Shown piece by piece: positions 18,090 through 28,414 of a stretch of 64,000 bases of DNA (position 1 is its first letter; each line of letters starts with the position of its first letter). A program made the translations under genes and the position numbers. The notes under the pieces were generated by a model, which saw only the letters and a list, made by a program, of their open reading frames with translations, searched no databases and was not told where the DNA came from. Source of the stretch: Jilunia laotingensis (lineage in GTDB: Bacteria > Bacteroidota > Bacteroidia > Bacteroidales > Bacteroidaceae); contig NZ_JACRTF010000001.1 in the NCBI RefSeq assembly GCF_014385165.1, positions 2,976,001-3,040,000 of the forward strand. The letters run 5' to 3'.

Positions 18090-18836
18090 ATGAAAAAAAT
18101 AGTTTTGCTCCGTCATGGAGAGAGTGCATGGAATAAAGAAAATCGTTTTACCGGTTGGACGGATGTAGATCTGACTGAGAAGGGAATCGAAGAGGCAAAT
18201 AAGGCGGGCGTACTGTTGAAGGAAAACGGTTTTGAATTTGATAAAGCTTATACTTCTTATCTGAAACGTGCTGTCAAAACATTGAACTGTGTATTAGATA
18301 AACTCGATCAGGATTGGATTCCAGTGGAGAAAACTTGGCGCTTGAATGAGAAACATTATGGTGATTTACAGGGTCTGAATAAGGCGGAAACTGCCGCTAA
18401 ATATGGAGATGAACAGGTATTGGTATGGCGTCGTAGCTATGATGTTGCACCCCATGCTCTTGCAGAAGATGATCGAAGGAATCCCTGTTTTGATCCTCGT
18501 TACCGGGAAGTTCCCAATAGAGAGTTGCCTCGTACTGAATCGCTTAAAGAAACCATAGAACGGATTATGCCTTACTGGGAATGCATTATTTTCCCAAATC
18601 TTATGACAGCGGATCAACTGCTTATAGTAGCCCATGGAAATAGTTTGCGTGCCATCATTAAGCATTTGAAACACATCTCCGATGAAGAGATTGTGAAACT
18701 GAACCTTCCGACAGCGGTCCCCTATGTTTTCGAATTCGATGATGACCTAAATCTAGTGAATGATTATCTGTTGGGTGATCCTGAAGAAATACGAAAACTG
18801 ATGGAAGCGGTTGCCAATCAGGGAAAAAAGAAATAA
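18090..18836 (+). CDS. gpmA: 2,3-bisphosphoglycerate-dependent phosphoglycerate mutase
   Basis: Interconverts 3- and 2-phosphoglycerate in glycolysis. Visible are the phospho-His motif [10 protein letters not shown] (His9), [19 protein letters not shown] with the conserved Glu87, and the second catalytic His182 in VAHGNSLR. The 248-residue length is typical of dPGM enzymes. A purine-rich AAGGAG sits about 12 bp before the ATG, an unusually good Shine-Dalgarno for Bacteroides. A weak -7 match (GAACTTTG) lies near 18038-18045. The aldolase gene follows after 25 bp, so the two glycolytic genes likely form an operon. Confidence 0.95.
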   Translation: MKKIVLLRHGESAWNKENRFTGWTDVDLTEKGIEEANKAGVLLKENGFEFDKAYTSYLKRAVKTLNCVLDKLDQDWIPVEKTWRLNEKHYGDLQGLNKAETAAKYGDEQVLVWRRSYDVAPHALAEDDRRNPCFDPRYREVPNRELPRTESLKETIERIMPYWECIIFPNLMTADQLLIVAHGNSLRAIIKHLKHISDEEIVKLNLPTAVPYVFEFDDDLNLVNDYLLGDPEEIRKLMEAVANQGKKK

Positions 18837-18861
18837 TACGAACTAATTAATTATTATCATT

Positions 18862-19914
18862 ATGAGTAAAATAACAGATTTACTGGGTGACAAGGTTTCC
18901 TATTACCTTGATCACACTTGCAAAACCATAGATAAGTCGATGATTCACGTCCCTTCACCTGAGACGATCGATCGTATCTGGATCGACACAGATCGTAATA
19001 TACAAACTCTTCGTAGTTTGCAGACCATTCTCGGGCATGGACGGTTGGCAAATACAGGATATGTATCCATACTACCTGTCGATCAGGATATTGAACATAC
19101 TGCAGGCGCTTCATTTGCTCCCAATCCGATTTATTTTGATCCTGAAAATATTGTGAAGTTGGCTATTGAAGGCGGATGCAATGCGGTTGCTTCTACTTTT
19201 GGTATCTTAGGTGCGGTGGCACGTAAATATGCCCATAAGATTCCTTTTGTGGTGAAACTGAATCATAACGAACTGTTGAGTTATCCCAATACATACGATC
19301 AAGTGATGTTTGGTACAGTGAAAGAAGCTTGGAATATGGGAGCAGTAGCTGTAGGTGCTACTATTTACTTTGGTTCAGAACAGAGTCGTCGTCAGTTGGT
19401 GGAAATAGCCGATGCTTTTGAATATGCACATGAATTAGGGATGGCTACCATCTTGTGGTGCTATCTCCGTAACAGCAGTTTTAAGAAAGATGGAATAGAT
19501 TATCACGCTGCAGCCGACCTTACCGGTCAGGCCGACCGACTTGGTGTTACTATCAAGGCGGATATCGTCAAACAGAAACTCCCTGATAATAACGGTGGCT
19601 TTAAAGCCATTGGTTTCGGAAAGACAGACGACCGTATGTATTCTCAGCTGGCTTCCGAACATCCGATCGACCTTTGTCGTTATCAGGTAGCCAATGGATA
19701 TATGGGACGTGTCGGTCTCATCAATTCAGGTGGAGAGTCTCATGGTTCTTCCGATTTGAGAGAAGCAGTTATTACGGCTGTAATCAATAAACGTGCCGGG
19801 GGCATGGGATTGATCAGTGGACGTAAAGCTTTCCAAAAGCCAATGAATAAAGGTGTTGAATTATTAAATTCCATACAGGATGTCTATCTTGATCCGGCTG
19901 TTACGATAGCTTGA
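18862..19914 (+). CDS. Class I fructose-bisphosphate aldolase (DhnA/FbaB type, 350 aa)
   Basis: Reversibly cleaves fructose 1,6-bisphosphate to two triose phosphates through a Schiff base rather than a metal. The conserved segments [31 protein letters not shown] and [12 protein letters not shown] are present. The last includes the active-site lysine region (Lys232/Lys237). The C-terminal [12 protein letters not shown] holds the phosphate-binding GRK. The length matches the bacterial/archaeal-type class I enzyme. It is placed directly after gpmA and ends at a clear terminator. Confidence 0.92.
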   Translation: MSKITDLLGDKVSYYLDHTCKTIDKSMIHVPSPETIDRIWIDTDRNIQTLRSLQTILGHGRLANTGYVSILPVDQDIEHTAGASFAPNPIYFDPENIVKLAIEGGCNAVASTFGILGAVARKYAHKIPFVVKLNHNELLSYPNTYDQVMFGTVKEAWNMGAVAVGATIYFGSEQSRRQLVEIADAFEYAHELGMATILWCYLRNSSFKKDGIDYHAAADLTGQADRLGVTIKADIVKQKLPDNNGGFKAIGFGKTDDRMYSQLASEHPIDLCRYQVANGYMGRVGLINSGGESHGSSDLREAVITAVINKRAGGMGLISGRKAFQKPMNKGVELLNSIQDVYLDPAVTIA

Positions 19915-19932
19915 TATTACTTGCAATTTTAC

Positions 19933-19977
19933 CGCCTTGGTCTTAAAGTATTACTGAAAAACCAAGGCGTTTTTTTA
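19933..19977 (+). terminator. Rho-independent terminator after the aldolase
   Basis: Arms CGCCTTGGT and ACCAAGGCG pair perfectly and are followed by seven T residues, 19 bp after the aldolase stop. Confidence 0.88.
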
Positions 19978-20016
19978 TGATTGTTGGTTTGATAATTCTC
20001 CAATAGGTAATTATCA

Positions 20017-21183
20017 TTAATCCGAATACTGATAAACTTTCAATTCGAATTTTGGAACCATTGCAAACAAATGGTCGAAAATGTCCGATTGAATACGTTC
20101 ATATTCTTTCCATATCTTATTGCGTGAAAAGAAATAGACTTGTATGGGTACGCCATATTCAGTGGCTTCTAACTGGCTGATGATTAAATCCAAATCTTGA
20201 TTGACAACCGGTAGGCTGCATAAATAACGTTCAATGTATACTCGATAAACTTGGGAATTAGTAGGTATTACCCCCTCATCCGGTTTATAATCGGCTAAAA
20301 GGGGTATCTCTTTTCGGAAGGTATCTAGCATATCCGGTGTACAGAATTTTAGCGTGGTAAGGTCTAAAGTGATACTTTTCATTACTCGTCTACCACCTGA
20401 TTCCACCATTCCTCTCCAGTTCTGGAAAGGATTACTTACCAATGTGTAGGGTGGGACGGTCGAAATGGTATTATCAAAATTCTGTATTTTTACTGTATTC
20501 AAGGTGATTTCCTGTACGATTCCGTTTGCACTTCCTGAGGGAAGTGTGATCCAATCACCAATGTGTAACATGTCATTGGCGGATAACTGAATGCCTGCTA
20601 CGAATCCTAAAATGGTGTCTTTGAATACGAGCATCAATATAGCTGCTGATGCACCCAGACCGGCAAAAAGTGTAGCTGGAGATTTGTTTACGATGATAGC
20701 AATGATGATGATACCTCCTACGAAAAACAGCAATACCTGTAATACCTGTATGAACCCTTTCATTGGACGGTTTTTAGTAGATTTTTTTGCTTCATATATA
20801 TCCATGATCATGAGCAGTAGTCCGTTCAATGCGAGTAGGAGAGAGATTATAATAAAGATGGCACACGCTTTTTGTGAAATCAATAATAGTTCTTTTCCGT
20901 GTACAAAAGCTATTGGCAATAATAGATAGACTAAAATTCCGGGAATAGTATGTATCAGATGATGGAATACTTTTCTTTTCATTAATAAGGTATTCCATAA
21001 GTGAGGTGAGCGGCGGGTATATCTTTTCATTCCGCCAACTAATATCCATTGGCAGAGATAATTCAGGCCGATAGCCAGGAAAACCATTAATACAGCGATA
21101 ATAGCCTCATCGAATGTGTTGGCGATTTTAGGGTCTACTCCCCATCCGATGAGGATTTTGTTCATCCAGTTACCTAAATCCAT
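20017..21183 (-). CDS. Mechanosensitive ion channel, YbdG/miniconductance type (388 aa)
   Basis: An inner-membrane MscS-superfamily channel that opens on osmotic downshock. About five hydrophobic helices precede the pore helix, which has the Gly/Ala pattern LFAGLGASAAILMLVFKD at about residue 170. The beta domain then carries LHIGDWITLPSGSANGIVQE and TISTVPPYTLVSNPFQNW. The WRGMVESGGRRVMKSI stretch is characteristic of YbdG-like members. It follows the transaldolase gene after 68 bp on the same strand. Its start codon lies inside a perfect 16-bp hairpin stem (21178-21221), which suggests translational control. Confidence 0.88.
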   Translation of the reverse strand: MDLGNWMNKILIGWGVDPKIANTFDEAIIAVLMVFLAIGLNYLCQWILVGGMKRYTRRSPHLWNTLLMKRKVFHHLIHTIPGILVYLLLPIAFVHGKELLLISQKACAIFIIISLLLALNGLLLMIMDIYEAKKSTKNRPMKGFIQVLQVLLFFVGGIIIIAIIVNKSPATLFAGLGASAAILMLVFKDTILGFVAGIQLSANDMLHIGDWITLPSGSANGIVQEITLNTVKIQNFDNTISTVPPYTLVSNPFQNWRGMVESGGRRVMKSITLDLTTLKFCTPDMLDTFRKEIPLLADYKPDEGVIPTNSQVYRVYIERYLCSLPVVNQDLDLIISQLEATEYGVPIQVYFFSRNKIWKEYERIQSDIFDHLFAMVPKFELKVYQYSD

Positions 21184-21221
21184 TGTTATATCTTTTTATT
21201 TGTACAGATATAACAATGGAT
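21178..21221 (-). promoter_or_regulatory. Perfect 16-bp hairpin enclosing the channel gene start codon
   Basis: ATCCATTGTTATATCT (21178-21193) is the exact reverse complement of 21206-21221, separated by a 12-nt loop. In the mRNA the 3' arm holds the ATG (21181-21183) and the upstream ribosome-loading region, so the folded form should block initiation. No T-run follows, so it is not a terminator. Confidence 0.7.
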
Positions 21222-21251
21222 TCGGTTAAATAGTTTATGAGTAGGGGTGAT

Positions 21252-21908
21252 CTATCCGTTTACTTTCTTATAGTCTTCTAGGAATTTTTTCAGACCGGCA
21301 TCTGTAAGGGGATGATTGAGTAAACCTTTGATTGCACTTAATGGACAAGTTGCGACATCAGCACCAGCTTTTACACATTCCATGATGTGCTTGGTGTTTC
21401 GGATAGATGCAGCCAGTACTTGGGTCTTGTAATTATAATATCTATAGAAATTCACAATGTCGGCTACCACTTCCACTCCGTTTTCACAAATGTCATCCAG
21501 ACGACCTACAAAGGGGGAGACATAAGTTGCACCTGCTTTGGCGGCCATTAAGGCTTGTCCTGTGGAAAATACCAGCGTGCAATTGGTTCTTATTCCTTTT
21601 TCAGTGAAATATTTGATTGCTTTGATGCCGTCGGCAATACATGGTACTTTCACGACAATATGTGGGTTTAGGGCAGCCAGTTCTTCGCCTTCACGGATCA
21701 TGCCCTCATAATCGGTAGCTATTACTTCTGCACTGACATCGCCATTGACAATATTGCAGATTTCTACGTAATGTTTCCGTTGATTTTCAGTCCCTTTGAT
21801 TCCTTCTTTTGCCATGAGGGAAGGGTTTGTGGTTACTCCGTCAAGTACGCCCAGTGCGTATGCCTCGCGTATTTGTTCCAAATTGGCTGTATCGATAAAA
21901 AATTTCAT
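21252..21908 (-). CDS. Transaldolase / fructose-6-phosphate aldolase family protein (218 aa)
   Basis: A small (TalC/MipB-type) class I aldolase. GVTTNPSLMAKEG, the Schiff-base Lys87 in PHIVVKVPC, TNCTLVFSTGQAL and YVSPFVGRLDD are all present. Proteins of this length act either as transaldolase in the pentose phosphate pathway or as fructose-6-phosphate aldolase; the sequence does not decide this by eye. Its nearness to gpmA and the aldolase fits central carbon metabolism. A TATCTTTG -7 element at 21945-21952 and a TTG about 20 bp further upstream give a promoter with a leader of roughly 30 nt. Confidence 0.88.
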   Translation of the reverse strand: MKFFIDTANLEQIREAYALGVLDGVTTNPSLMAKEGIKGTENQRKHYVEICNIVNGDVSAEVIATDYEGMIREGEELAALNPHIVVKVPCIADGIKAIKYFTEKGIRTNCTLVFSTGQALMAAKAGATYVSPFVGRLDDICENGVEVVADIVNFYRYYNYKTQVLAASIRNTKHIMECVKAGADVATCPLSAIKGLLNHPLTDAGLKKFLEDYKKVNG

Positions 21909-21944
21909 AACTTATAAAGTTTTAATGGTTAACTATTTAACGTC

Positions 21945-21952
21945 CAAAGATA
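21945..21952 (-). promoter_or_regulatory. -7 element for the transaldolase-channel unit
   Basis: TATCTTTG on the minus strand matches TAnnTTTG, 37 bp before the ATG. A TTG at 21973-21975 is near -33 position. Confidence 0.55.
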
Positions 21953-22040
21953 AGCATTTGTTTGAGTTTAGACAATATTACCTTCTATTTCTCTTTAATT
22001 TGATGTCGGAAAGTTTTATGTTTATAAACATATCTATTAG

Positions 22041-22077
22041 AAAAGAGGGGAAAACAAATAAAGCTTTCCCCTCTTTT
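22041..22077. terminator. Strong bidirectional terminator after the Omp28-like gene
   Basis: Perfect 13-bp arms AAAAGAGGGGAAA and TTTCCCCTCTTTT around an 11-nt loop, T-rich at both ends. It follows the minus-strand gene that ends at 22114. Confidence 0.9.
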
Positions 22078-22113
22078 TTATTTTGATAAATTTATCGAAT
22101 TAAAAATCTTATA

Positions 22114-24162
22114 TTAAAGAACAATCTTTCTAACTACTACGTCTTTTCCGTTATTAACTCTTACGATATAAACACCTTTCAATCCGGTAACAGGAAGTGT
22201 TGCTGAACCATTGACTGAGGCAGTCATGATTTGAGTACCATTGATACTATAAATTTCAGCAGTTGCAACTTCATTAGCTGTAATATTCAACATGCCATTA
22301 TTAACTTCAACAGATGCACTAAAGCCACTTATTTCCATATTATTTATACTCGTAATCGAACCTCCTATTTTGACTTGTTGTGCATTGACGATTTCACCTG
22401 TAGCTTCTCTGATCAATAAGGCTACAATTCTGACATTATCCTTATTTTTGATATTGTCCGGCAACTGAATCGTGTATTCATGAGTTTTGGCCTCATTAGC
22501 TTTTATTTCTCCGACAAAGCTGCCTTCGATACCTAAGCAATCATAAATGCCTCTTGCCACATCATTAAATGTCATGTTTATTATCGATGGACTATTTACA
22601 TACACTTGCAGCGCGTCTTCCAATGCATCAACGTCTTCTTGTGTCCAACCGGCTTGTTTTATTAATACATCTTTATTATAATAATTAGTTTGTTTATAAC
22701 CTGTTACTCCATCTTCTACAACTACATATGCCATTCTGTATGGGGTAGAATTATGAGACAAGCTGAATTGAACGTTTGAAGTTACAGAAATTTCTGTTTT
22801 ATCATCATTTGTATATTTTGTGGCTAAAGATATAGATGCTTCACAAGGGGTACTTTGACTTAGTTTGAAATATTGATCCATATCTTCATAAGGATCACCT
22901 AAATAATATCTATCGAATAGAGCATTTGGGAAACCACTCATTTGTGAAATTATAGGATAATAATCATCTACCTGCATTGGGTCGGCTGCTCCTTGCGCAC
23001 TCCAATGCGCAGCTATTCCGACAAATGAATCAGGATATTTTTCTTTCATTTGCTCCATTTTCACGATGCCACGAATACACCATCCGCACCAATTGCCTGT
23101 ACCCTCTTCAACTGCGGTTTTACGTGGGAAAGAAGTTTGCATATTGGTTAATCCGGTTACAAGAGTATTCTTCTTCATATCCGTATCCGTTTCGCCATTA
23201 ATTTTATTGATAGTAATATTAATGTCATAAATGCCAGCATCGACAGTATTAGGTATTGTAAAGGTGAAGATACCTTGGCCATTATATCTAATGCTGGGGG
23301 CTACCGTGGCATTTACAGATTGTTCTGCTTCATTACCAATAGAGTATGATAATTCCATTGATTTTACATCGCAACCATGGTTCGTTATATATCCTGCTAT
23401 CTCGATATCTTTTGATCCTACAATGGAAGAACTGTATGTGACTTGTTCGAAATCAACATTTGTTTCCGGCATTTTACTTCCTTCAACTACGCATTGCATT
23501 TGAAGTGTGACATTAGCACCTGAAAATAACTGGTTTGTGAAATCGTCCCATGCATTATTATAATATATGTAACATCCATTTGCTGGACTGCTGAATATTT
23601 TAACGCCAAAAGGAAAAGCTCCGTTAGCATTATTAAGTGTTACATCATATCCGATATAAAATCTAGCACCGTCAAGCTCAAAAGGAGTGTCTAAAGTAAC
23701 TTCATTCCATCCATTTGTAACATTAGCAACTGCCTTTTTCACAATAGGATTGCTGTCCAAATCTTTTGTAATCCATACGCTTATATTTGAAGTGTTTTCA
23801 ACATCATATAGTCCAAATCGGATTTTAGTGATTTTATTTCCGGCAAAATCTTTTATCATTTTTGGGGTTATACCAATTGCCATACGGGTGACTCCGGCTC
23901 CTACATTAAAACGGGTATCAGGTTCGTCTTGGTCACAATATGCAAGTGTTAATTCTTTAGCCGATTCGTCAGCTCTTGTTGATAAAGTAGGTTGATTATC
24001 CATCAAAGCTTTTGCCATTTGGAAAGAAGGCTGTTTCTCAGAAATGATTTTTCCAGCATCAGGTTTACAGGTTATTCCTTCTAAATTTGTACACAAATTC
24101 TGCGCATTTGTCATTCCTACCGTAGCTAGAAATGCAAGGCCAATAAGTAATCTTTTTTTCAT
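22114..24162 (-). CDS. Omp28-like exported protein with thioredoxin-type CxxC and sorting-tail domain (682 aa)
   Basis: A signal peptide (MKKRLLIGLAFLATVGMTNA) leads into a large beta-rich N-terminal half. At about residues 340-370 a thioredoxin-like segment begins, EEGTGNWCGWCIRGIVKMEQ, with a WCGWC redox motif as seen in Omp28-related outer membrane proteins. The last 70 residues form a beta domain ending LKGVYIVRVNNGKDVVVRKI, which resembles the Por-secretion/T9SS type A tail. Bacteroides are not known to carry a full T9SS, so the role of the tail is unclear. The same architecture occurs in the 648-aa protein at 53799-55745. It has its own promoter and terminator. Function is unknown. Confidence 0.75.
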   Translation of the reverse strand: MKKRLLIGLAFLATVGMTNAQNLCTNLEGITCKPDAGKIISEKQPSFQMAKALMDNQPTLSTRADESAKELTLAYCDQDEPDTRFNVGAGVTRMAIGITPKMIKDFAGNKITKIRFGLYDVENTSNISVWITKDLDSNPIVKKAVANVTNGWNEVTLDTPFELDGARFYIGYDVTLNNANGAFPFGVKIFSSPANGCYIYYNNAWDDFTNQLFSGANVTLQMQCVVEGSKMPETNVDFEQVTYSSSIVGSKDIEIAGYITNHGCDVKSMELSYSIGNEAEQSVNATVAPSIRYNGQGIFTFTIPNTVDAGIYDINITINKINGETDTDMKKNTLVTGLTNMQTSFPRKTAVEEGTGNWCGWCIRGIVKMEQMKEKYPDSFVGIAAHWSAQGAADPMQVDDYYPIISQMSGFPNALFDRYYLGDPYEDMDQYFKLSQSTPCEASISLATKYTNDDKTEISVTSNVQFSLSHNSTPYRMAYVVVEDGVTGYKQTNYYNKDVLIKQAGWTQEDVDALEDALQVYVNSPSIINMTFNDVARGIYDCLGIEGSFVGEIKANEAKTHEYTIQLPDNIKNKDNVRIVALLIREATGEIVNAQQVKIGGSITSINNMEISGFSASVEVNNGMLNITANEVATAEIYSINGTQIMTASVNGSATLPVTGLKGVYIVRVNNGKDVVVRKIVL

Positions 24163-24211
24163 ACTCTTTTCATTTTTTGGTTAATAACTCTAGAGATTGT
24201 ATTATAGATTA

Positions 24212-24243
24212 CAAATATATCGTATAAAACATGAATAAACAAA
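24212..24243 (-). promoter_or_regulatory. Promoter (-7 and -33) of the Omp28-like gene
   Basis: Minus-strand TATATTTG at 24212-24219 and TTTG at 24240-24243 with 20 bp between them, matching the Bacteroides sigma-ABfr pattern. The -7 element is 50 bp upstream of the ATG. Confidence 0.65.
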
Positions 24244-24398
24244 CAAAAATGAATTTTTATTTTGTCCTATCAGATTATTTTTTATAAATGCCTTACTGTG
24301 TTATTTTGGTAGAATATATATTGATTTCCTGATATTGTTATTCGCTATTTTAGCTTTTGTTTGAAAACTTCCTCCATTATGATCAATAAAATGGGTTT

Positions 24399-27300
24399 TT
24401 ACTTCCGTTTTGTTCTGTTCCTCTCTTTATATTGAGTTGGCGTTTCTCCTGTGTATTGTTTGAATATGGTACTGAAATAGCGGGAAGTAGTAAAGCCTGT
24501 TTGTTCGGCTATGGTCATGAAACTCAAATCCGATGTGATTATTAACTCTTTTGCCTTTTCCATTTTGATTTTATTGATATAGTCATTTGCACCCATGTCT
24601 GTCAGAGCTTTTAATTTGTTGTACAGGGTGCTTCGACTCATACACATTTTGTTACAAAGGAAGTTAATATCCAATGCTGATTCACAAAGGTTTTCATTGA
24701 TCAGTGTATTGAGTTTTAATAAGAAGTTCTCATCTGTCTGGCTGAAAGTACTCTCTTCCGGTTGAGGCAATAATCCTGCGCTACGGTAAAGTGATTTTGT
24801 CTTTTCACGGTTACGTAAGCGGTTTCGGATAAGTTCCAATAACATTTCTTCTTCGAATGGTTTGATAAGATAAGCGTCAGCACCTATTTTATACCCTTGC
24901 AATTGACTTTGTTCATCATCTCGTGCAGTCAGAAGAATGACCGGGATATGACTGATATCTATATTTTCTTTTATCAGTTTGCACAATTCATAGCCATTCA
25001 TTCTAGGCATCATGACATCACTTACCACTATGTCCGGTTGATAAGTTTTTACCTTTTGGAGTGCTTCAATACCGTCATTTGCCGTATATACCTTTTTGAA
25101 ATGTTCTTTTAATGTATTTTCAAGAAAGTCGATAAGGTCTTGATTGTCATCTACTACCAATACTGTGTGGCTTTTGGTATCGAACAAATCTGTGACAGGA
25201 ACTTCATCATTGTGGTCGTTGGAAATCAACTCGTTTAAATAGGCTTTGGGCTGGCTGATAATTTCCTCGGCAGCAGTATATATCGGAAGATCAAAATAGA
25301 ATGTCGCTCCTATGTTTTCATTATTATGTGCATTGATTTTTCCTCCTTGGAGTTCCACTAATATTTTCGAATATGAAAGTCCGATACCAGTTCCGTTTTG
25401 TTCACCGCTTCCTTGATAAAAACGAGTAAATAATTTTTGCGTATCTACCATATTCAGTCCGCATCCTTGATCAATTACGGAGATGCGTATCTGTTGCTGT
25501 TCTTTATTGAGTTTGGAGCGAATGATTATTTCTGAATTTTCCGGACTATGTTTAAGTGCATTGATCAGAAGATTGGTTAGGATCGTCACGCATTTTTCTT
25601 TGTCGAAATTAACTATCGTTATTTGTTCGTCCAGTTCGTAACGGATTAGTATATTTTTCGCTTCACATTCATACCTGAAATCTTCGGAAACTTCCTTGAT
25701 CCATTCATTCATTGGATATGGTTTGATTTGTAGTTTTGTTTCTCCCACTTCCATTTTTCTTAGATTTAGCACCATGTTGAGCAAATCTTTCATCCTTTGA
25801 GATTGTCTGTATATACCTTTAATCGGCAAATAGTAAGGCTCATCCGGAGAAAGTGTTTTTAATAACCTGCTTAGAGGTGCGTGGATCAGCGTGAGAGGAG
25901 TACGTAGTTCATGGCTGATATTGATAAGAAAACGAACTTTGTCTTCATATACCTTCTGCTCATGTTCTTTCATTGCCCATTTCAATTTATTATCCTTACG
26001 GCGCATGGTGACGAGGAAAGCTTGAATGATACATCCGGCTATCAGTAATATACTTAAGAGAATAAACCACCATGTTAAATACCAGGGTGGTAGAATTGTG
26101 ACAGATAAGACTTTTTGCTTGGGAGTCCAACCTCCGTCTTTAGTACTACAAGATGCCAATATCTGGTACGTTCCCGAAGGTAAAGAACGTATGACAAGTT
26201 CCGGATTGGAAGATTCTATTCCCTGATCATTCAAACCGCTTATCTGATACCGGAATATTTTTTGGCGAAAAATATCCTTTTCACAAGACATAATTTTGAT
26301 ATTAATCGATTTGCTGCCCCAAGGTACAGTAATCGCAGTGGGATTAACTTCCAGATTATTATATACGGACTCACCATTGATCATAATATCTGTCAGTTGT
26401 AATTCCGGATATTCGGATGCTTCAATGGGAAGTTCGCGGTTAATATGTAATAATCCTTTAACTCCTCCTAGAAAAACATCTCCTCGCGTAGACATCAGGC
26501 AGGATTTAGCTAAATATTCATTATTAATGACCCCGTCCGATTCTCCGAAAATGATAAATTTCTTTTCATTAATAAGCCATGCGAATAACATCCGGTCTGT
26601 TCCCGCCCATACTTTGCCGCGTTGGTCGCAAATTACGGAGTTTATCTCTCCTGATGAGGGAGTTGCTACATATTGGTGCTGCCCTGTCTGAGGATTATAG
26701 AAACTTAGTCCGTATTTACCTCCGATCCAGAATATTCCGTTATTGTCTTGTGAGATACAATTAAAGGTTGTATCTCCTTTGCAATTGAATAATTTCTTTA
26801 ATTTGTCATTCGAATGATCAAGTTCATAAATATTTTGCAGATCATGCAGATAAGTGACTTGGGAATTGAAAATGATAGGTAATACAGTACCATACATTTT
26901 CGCAATTTTACCTGATTCATTTTGTATTGCCGGACTAAGCTCTCTTGTAGCTATAGTATATCGGTAAATACGATCTCCCATCAGAAGTATGGAGCCTGGA
27001 GTATCTTTATATAAATTGATTGTTTTACCGGAATAAAACATCAATTGGTTCAATTGTTGGTCGGCAAAATTGAGTGGTTGCAGATTTCCCGTTTCTTTGT
27101 CGAACAAGAAAAATCCTTTAGTAAATAGTGATAATAGCAATTTTTTCTGGTCGAACTCACAAATGGAGGCTATTTTACTGCCCCACATTTGGGGGTAATG
27201 TGTGAATTTTTCTGTTCGTGTATCAAACTTATTTATGCCACCTCCATCAGTTCCGACCCATATAATATCGGATTTTGGTTCTTGAAAAAGGCTGATCACC

Positions 27301-28349
27301 GCATTTTCACTCAGTCCCTTATCGCTTCCGAGCATGGCATCGGTATATGTTTTCATGGATGCTTCGCGAATGCTGATAAGACCACCTCGAATACTGCCTG
27401 CCCACATATTATCGTAAGCATCGTTGTAAAGACAGTAGATGGAGTTAACCGGTAGTGAATAATTGTTGCCGGGAATCCGTTCCAATACTGTTATTTCCTT
27501 GCTTTCAGGGTCAAGTATGTCAATTCCTCCTCCGTCCGTACCAATCCAGAGGTGATCATCGCGTTCTGTCATGCAAAGTACCACATTGTTGCTTAATCCC
27601 GAATTTTGTGTTGTGTAAGAAGCAATAAGATTACCTTCATGTCCGAAACATAGAATGCCGTTATTGTAGGGCGATATCCAGATTCTCTTTTTAGAATCTA
27701 TCATCATATCCGTAATTTCTTTACCGCAATCGAATGGAAAAGGCGAAGTCTTCCCGGTTTGGATGTTGATGAAAAGCACACCATACCAACGGCTATGGCA
27801 CAATAAAGTATTTTCGTCCCAAACATTCAATGAATGAACAACAAAATTTACTCCCGGATCGAATTTCTGAAGCAGGCTAAAGGAGTTTGTTGCGTAATCA
27901 TAGCGATAAATGCGATTACATGTTCCGAAAAGCATCCCCCCTTTTACTTCGCAAGAAGAAAAAGCTTTAATATGCTTTCCTTCACTATTGTGCGGAATGT
28001 GGAAATTGTCTTCTTTCCGGCAATACTGAGCTAACCCTCTGTCGGTGAATACCCAGATATTATGTAGGCTGTCTTCCTCTATCTTGTGGATATAATCCGA
28101 TGGTAATGATGTGGCGTTGTCGGATTGATGGACATATTGTTTCAGTTCGTGTCCGTCAAAACGTCTCAATCCGTTTTTAGTACCGATCCAGACGAATCCT
28201 TTTTTTTCAGCATGAATGCAGTGTACCATAGACGAAAGTCCATCTTCTACGGAAATCTGCTTAAAAATATAGTGTCCTGCATGAGCCGGATTTTCTGTTA
28301 AAAATAGATTAATTATCAAGCAGATAAGAAAGATGATTGACTTTTTCAT
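24399..28349 (-). CDS. Hybrid two-component system regulator (HTCS) of the PUL (1316 aa)
   Basis: Senses a glycan fragment in the periplasm and activates PUL transcription in one polypeptide. Order: signal peptide (1-24), about 14 beta-propeller repeats of the Reg_prop type (about 40-690, for example GFVWIGTKNGLRRFDG, HLWIGTDGGGIDILDP), a Y_Y_Y domain (about 700-770), a transmembrane helix (WWFILLSILLIAGCI), HisKA with His813 in NISHELRTPLTLIH, ATPase (NLLINALKHSPEN, GTGIGLSYSK), receiver with Asp1111 in VVSDVMMPRMNGYE and Lys in YLIKPF, and an AraC-type DNA-binding domain at the end (INFLCNKMCMSRSTLYNKLK). It has a full promoter of its own and sits beside the sulfatase, opposite the susCD block. 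Confidence 0.95.
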   Translation of the reverse strand: MKKSIIFLICLIINLFLTENPAHAGHYIFKQISVEDGLSSMVHCIHAEKKGFVWIGTKNGLRRFDGHELKQYVHQSDNATSLPSDYIHKIEEDSLHNIWVFTDRGLAQYCRKEDNFHIPHNSEGKHIKAFSSCEVKGGMLFGTCNRIYRYDYATNSFSLLQKFDPGVNFVVHSLNVWDENTLLCHSRWYGVLFINIQTGKTSPFPFDCGKEITDMMIDSKKRIWISPYNNGILCFGHEGNLIASYTTQNSGLSNNVVLCMTERDDHLWIGTDGGGIDILDPESKEITVLERIPGNNYSLPVNSIYCLYNDAYDNMWAGSIRGGLISIREASMKTYTDAMLGSDKGLSENAVISLFQEPKSDIIWVGTDGGGINKFDTRTEKFTHYPQMWGSKIASICEFDQKKLLLSLFTKGFFLFDKETGNLQPLNFADQQLNQLMFYSGKTINLYKDTPGSILLMGDRIYRYTIATRELSPAIQNESGKIAKMYGTVLPIIFNSQVTYLHDLQNIYELDHSNDKLKKLFNCKGDTTFNCISQDNNGIFWIGGKYGLSFYNPQTGQHQYVATPSSGEINSVICDQRGKVWAGTDRMLFAWLINEKKFIIFGESDGVINNEYLAKSCLMSTRGDVFLGGVKGLLHINRELPIEASEYPELQLTDIMINGESVYNNLEVNPTAITVPWGSKSINIKIMSCEKDIFRQKIFRYQISGLNDQGIESSNPELVIRSLPSGTYQILASCSTKDGGWTPKQKVLSVTILPPWYLTWWFILLSILLIAGCIIQAFLVTMRRKDNKLKWAMKEHEQKVYEDKVRFLINISHELRTPLTLIHAPLSRLLKTLSPDEPYYLPIKGIYRQSQRMKDLLNMVLNLRKMEVGETKLQIKPYPMNEWIKEVSEDFRYECEAKNILIRYELDEQITIVNFDKEKCVTILTNLLINALKHSPENSEIIIRSKLNKEQQQIRISVIDQGCGLNMVDTQKLFTRFYQGSGEQNGTGIGLSYSKILVELQGGKINAHNNENIGATFYFDLPIYTAAEEIISQPKAYLNELISNDHNDEVPVTDLFDTKSHTVLVVDDNQDLIDFLENTLKEHFKKVYTANDGIEALQKVKTYQPDIVVSDVMMPRMNGYELCKLIKENIDISHIPVILLTARDDEQSQLQGYKIGADAYLIKPFEEEMLLELIRNRLRNREKTKSLYRSAGLLPQPEESTFSQTDENFLLKLNTLINENLCESALDINFLCNKMCMSRSTLYNKLKALTDMGANDYINKIKMEKAKELIITSDLSFMTIAEQTGFTTSRYFSTIFKQYTGETPTQYKERNRTKRK

Positions 28350-28374
28350 GCATCGGATTTATTTAGACTATCGA

Positions 28375-28405
28375 CAAAGGTAATAATTTGTTTTTTTTAA
28401 ACAAA
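28375..28405 (-). promoter_or_regulatory. Promoter of the HTCS gene
   Basis: Minus-strand TACCTTTG at 28375-28382 and TTTG at 28402-28405, spaced 19 bp, a near-ideal Bacteroides promoter. It lies in the 65-bp gap after the sulfatase gene, so the regulator can be made independently of the sulfatase. Confidence 0.75.
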
Positions 28406-28414
28406 AAAACATTG

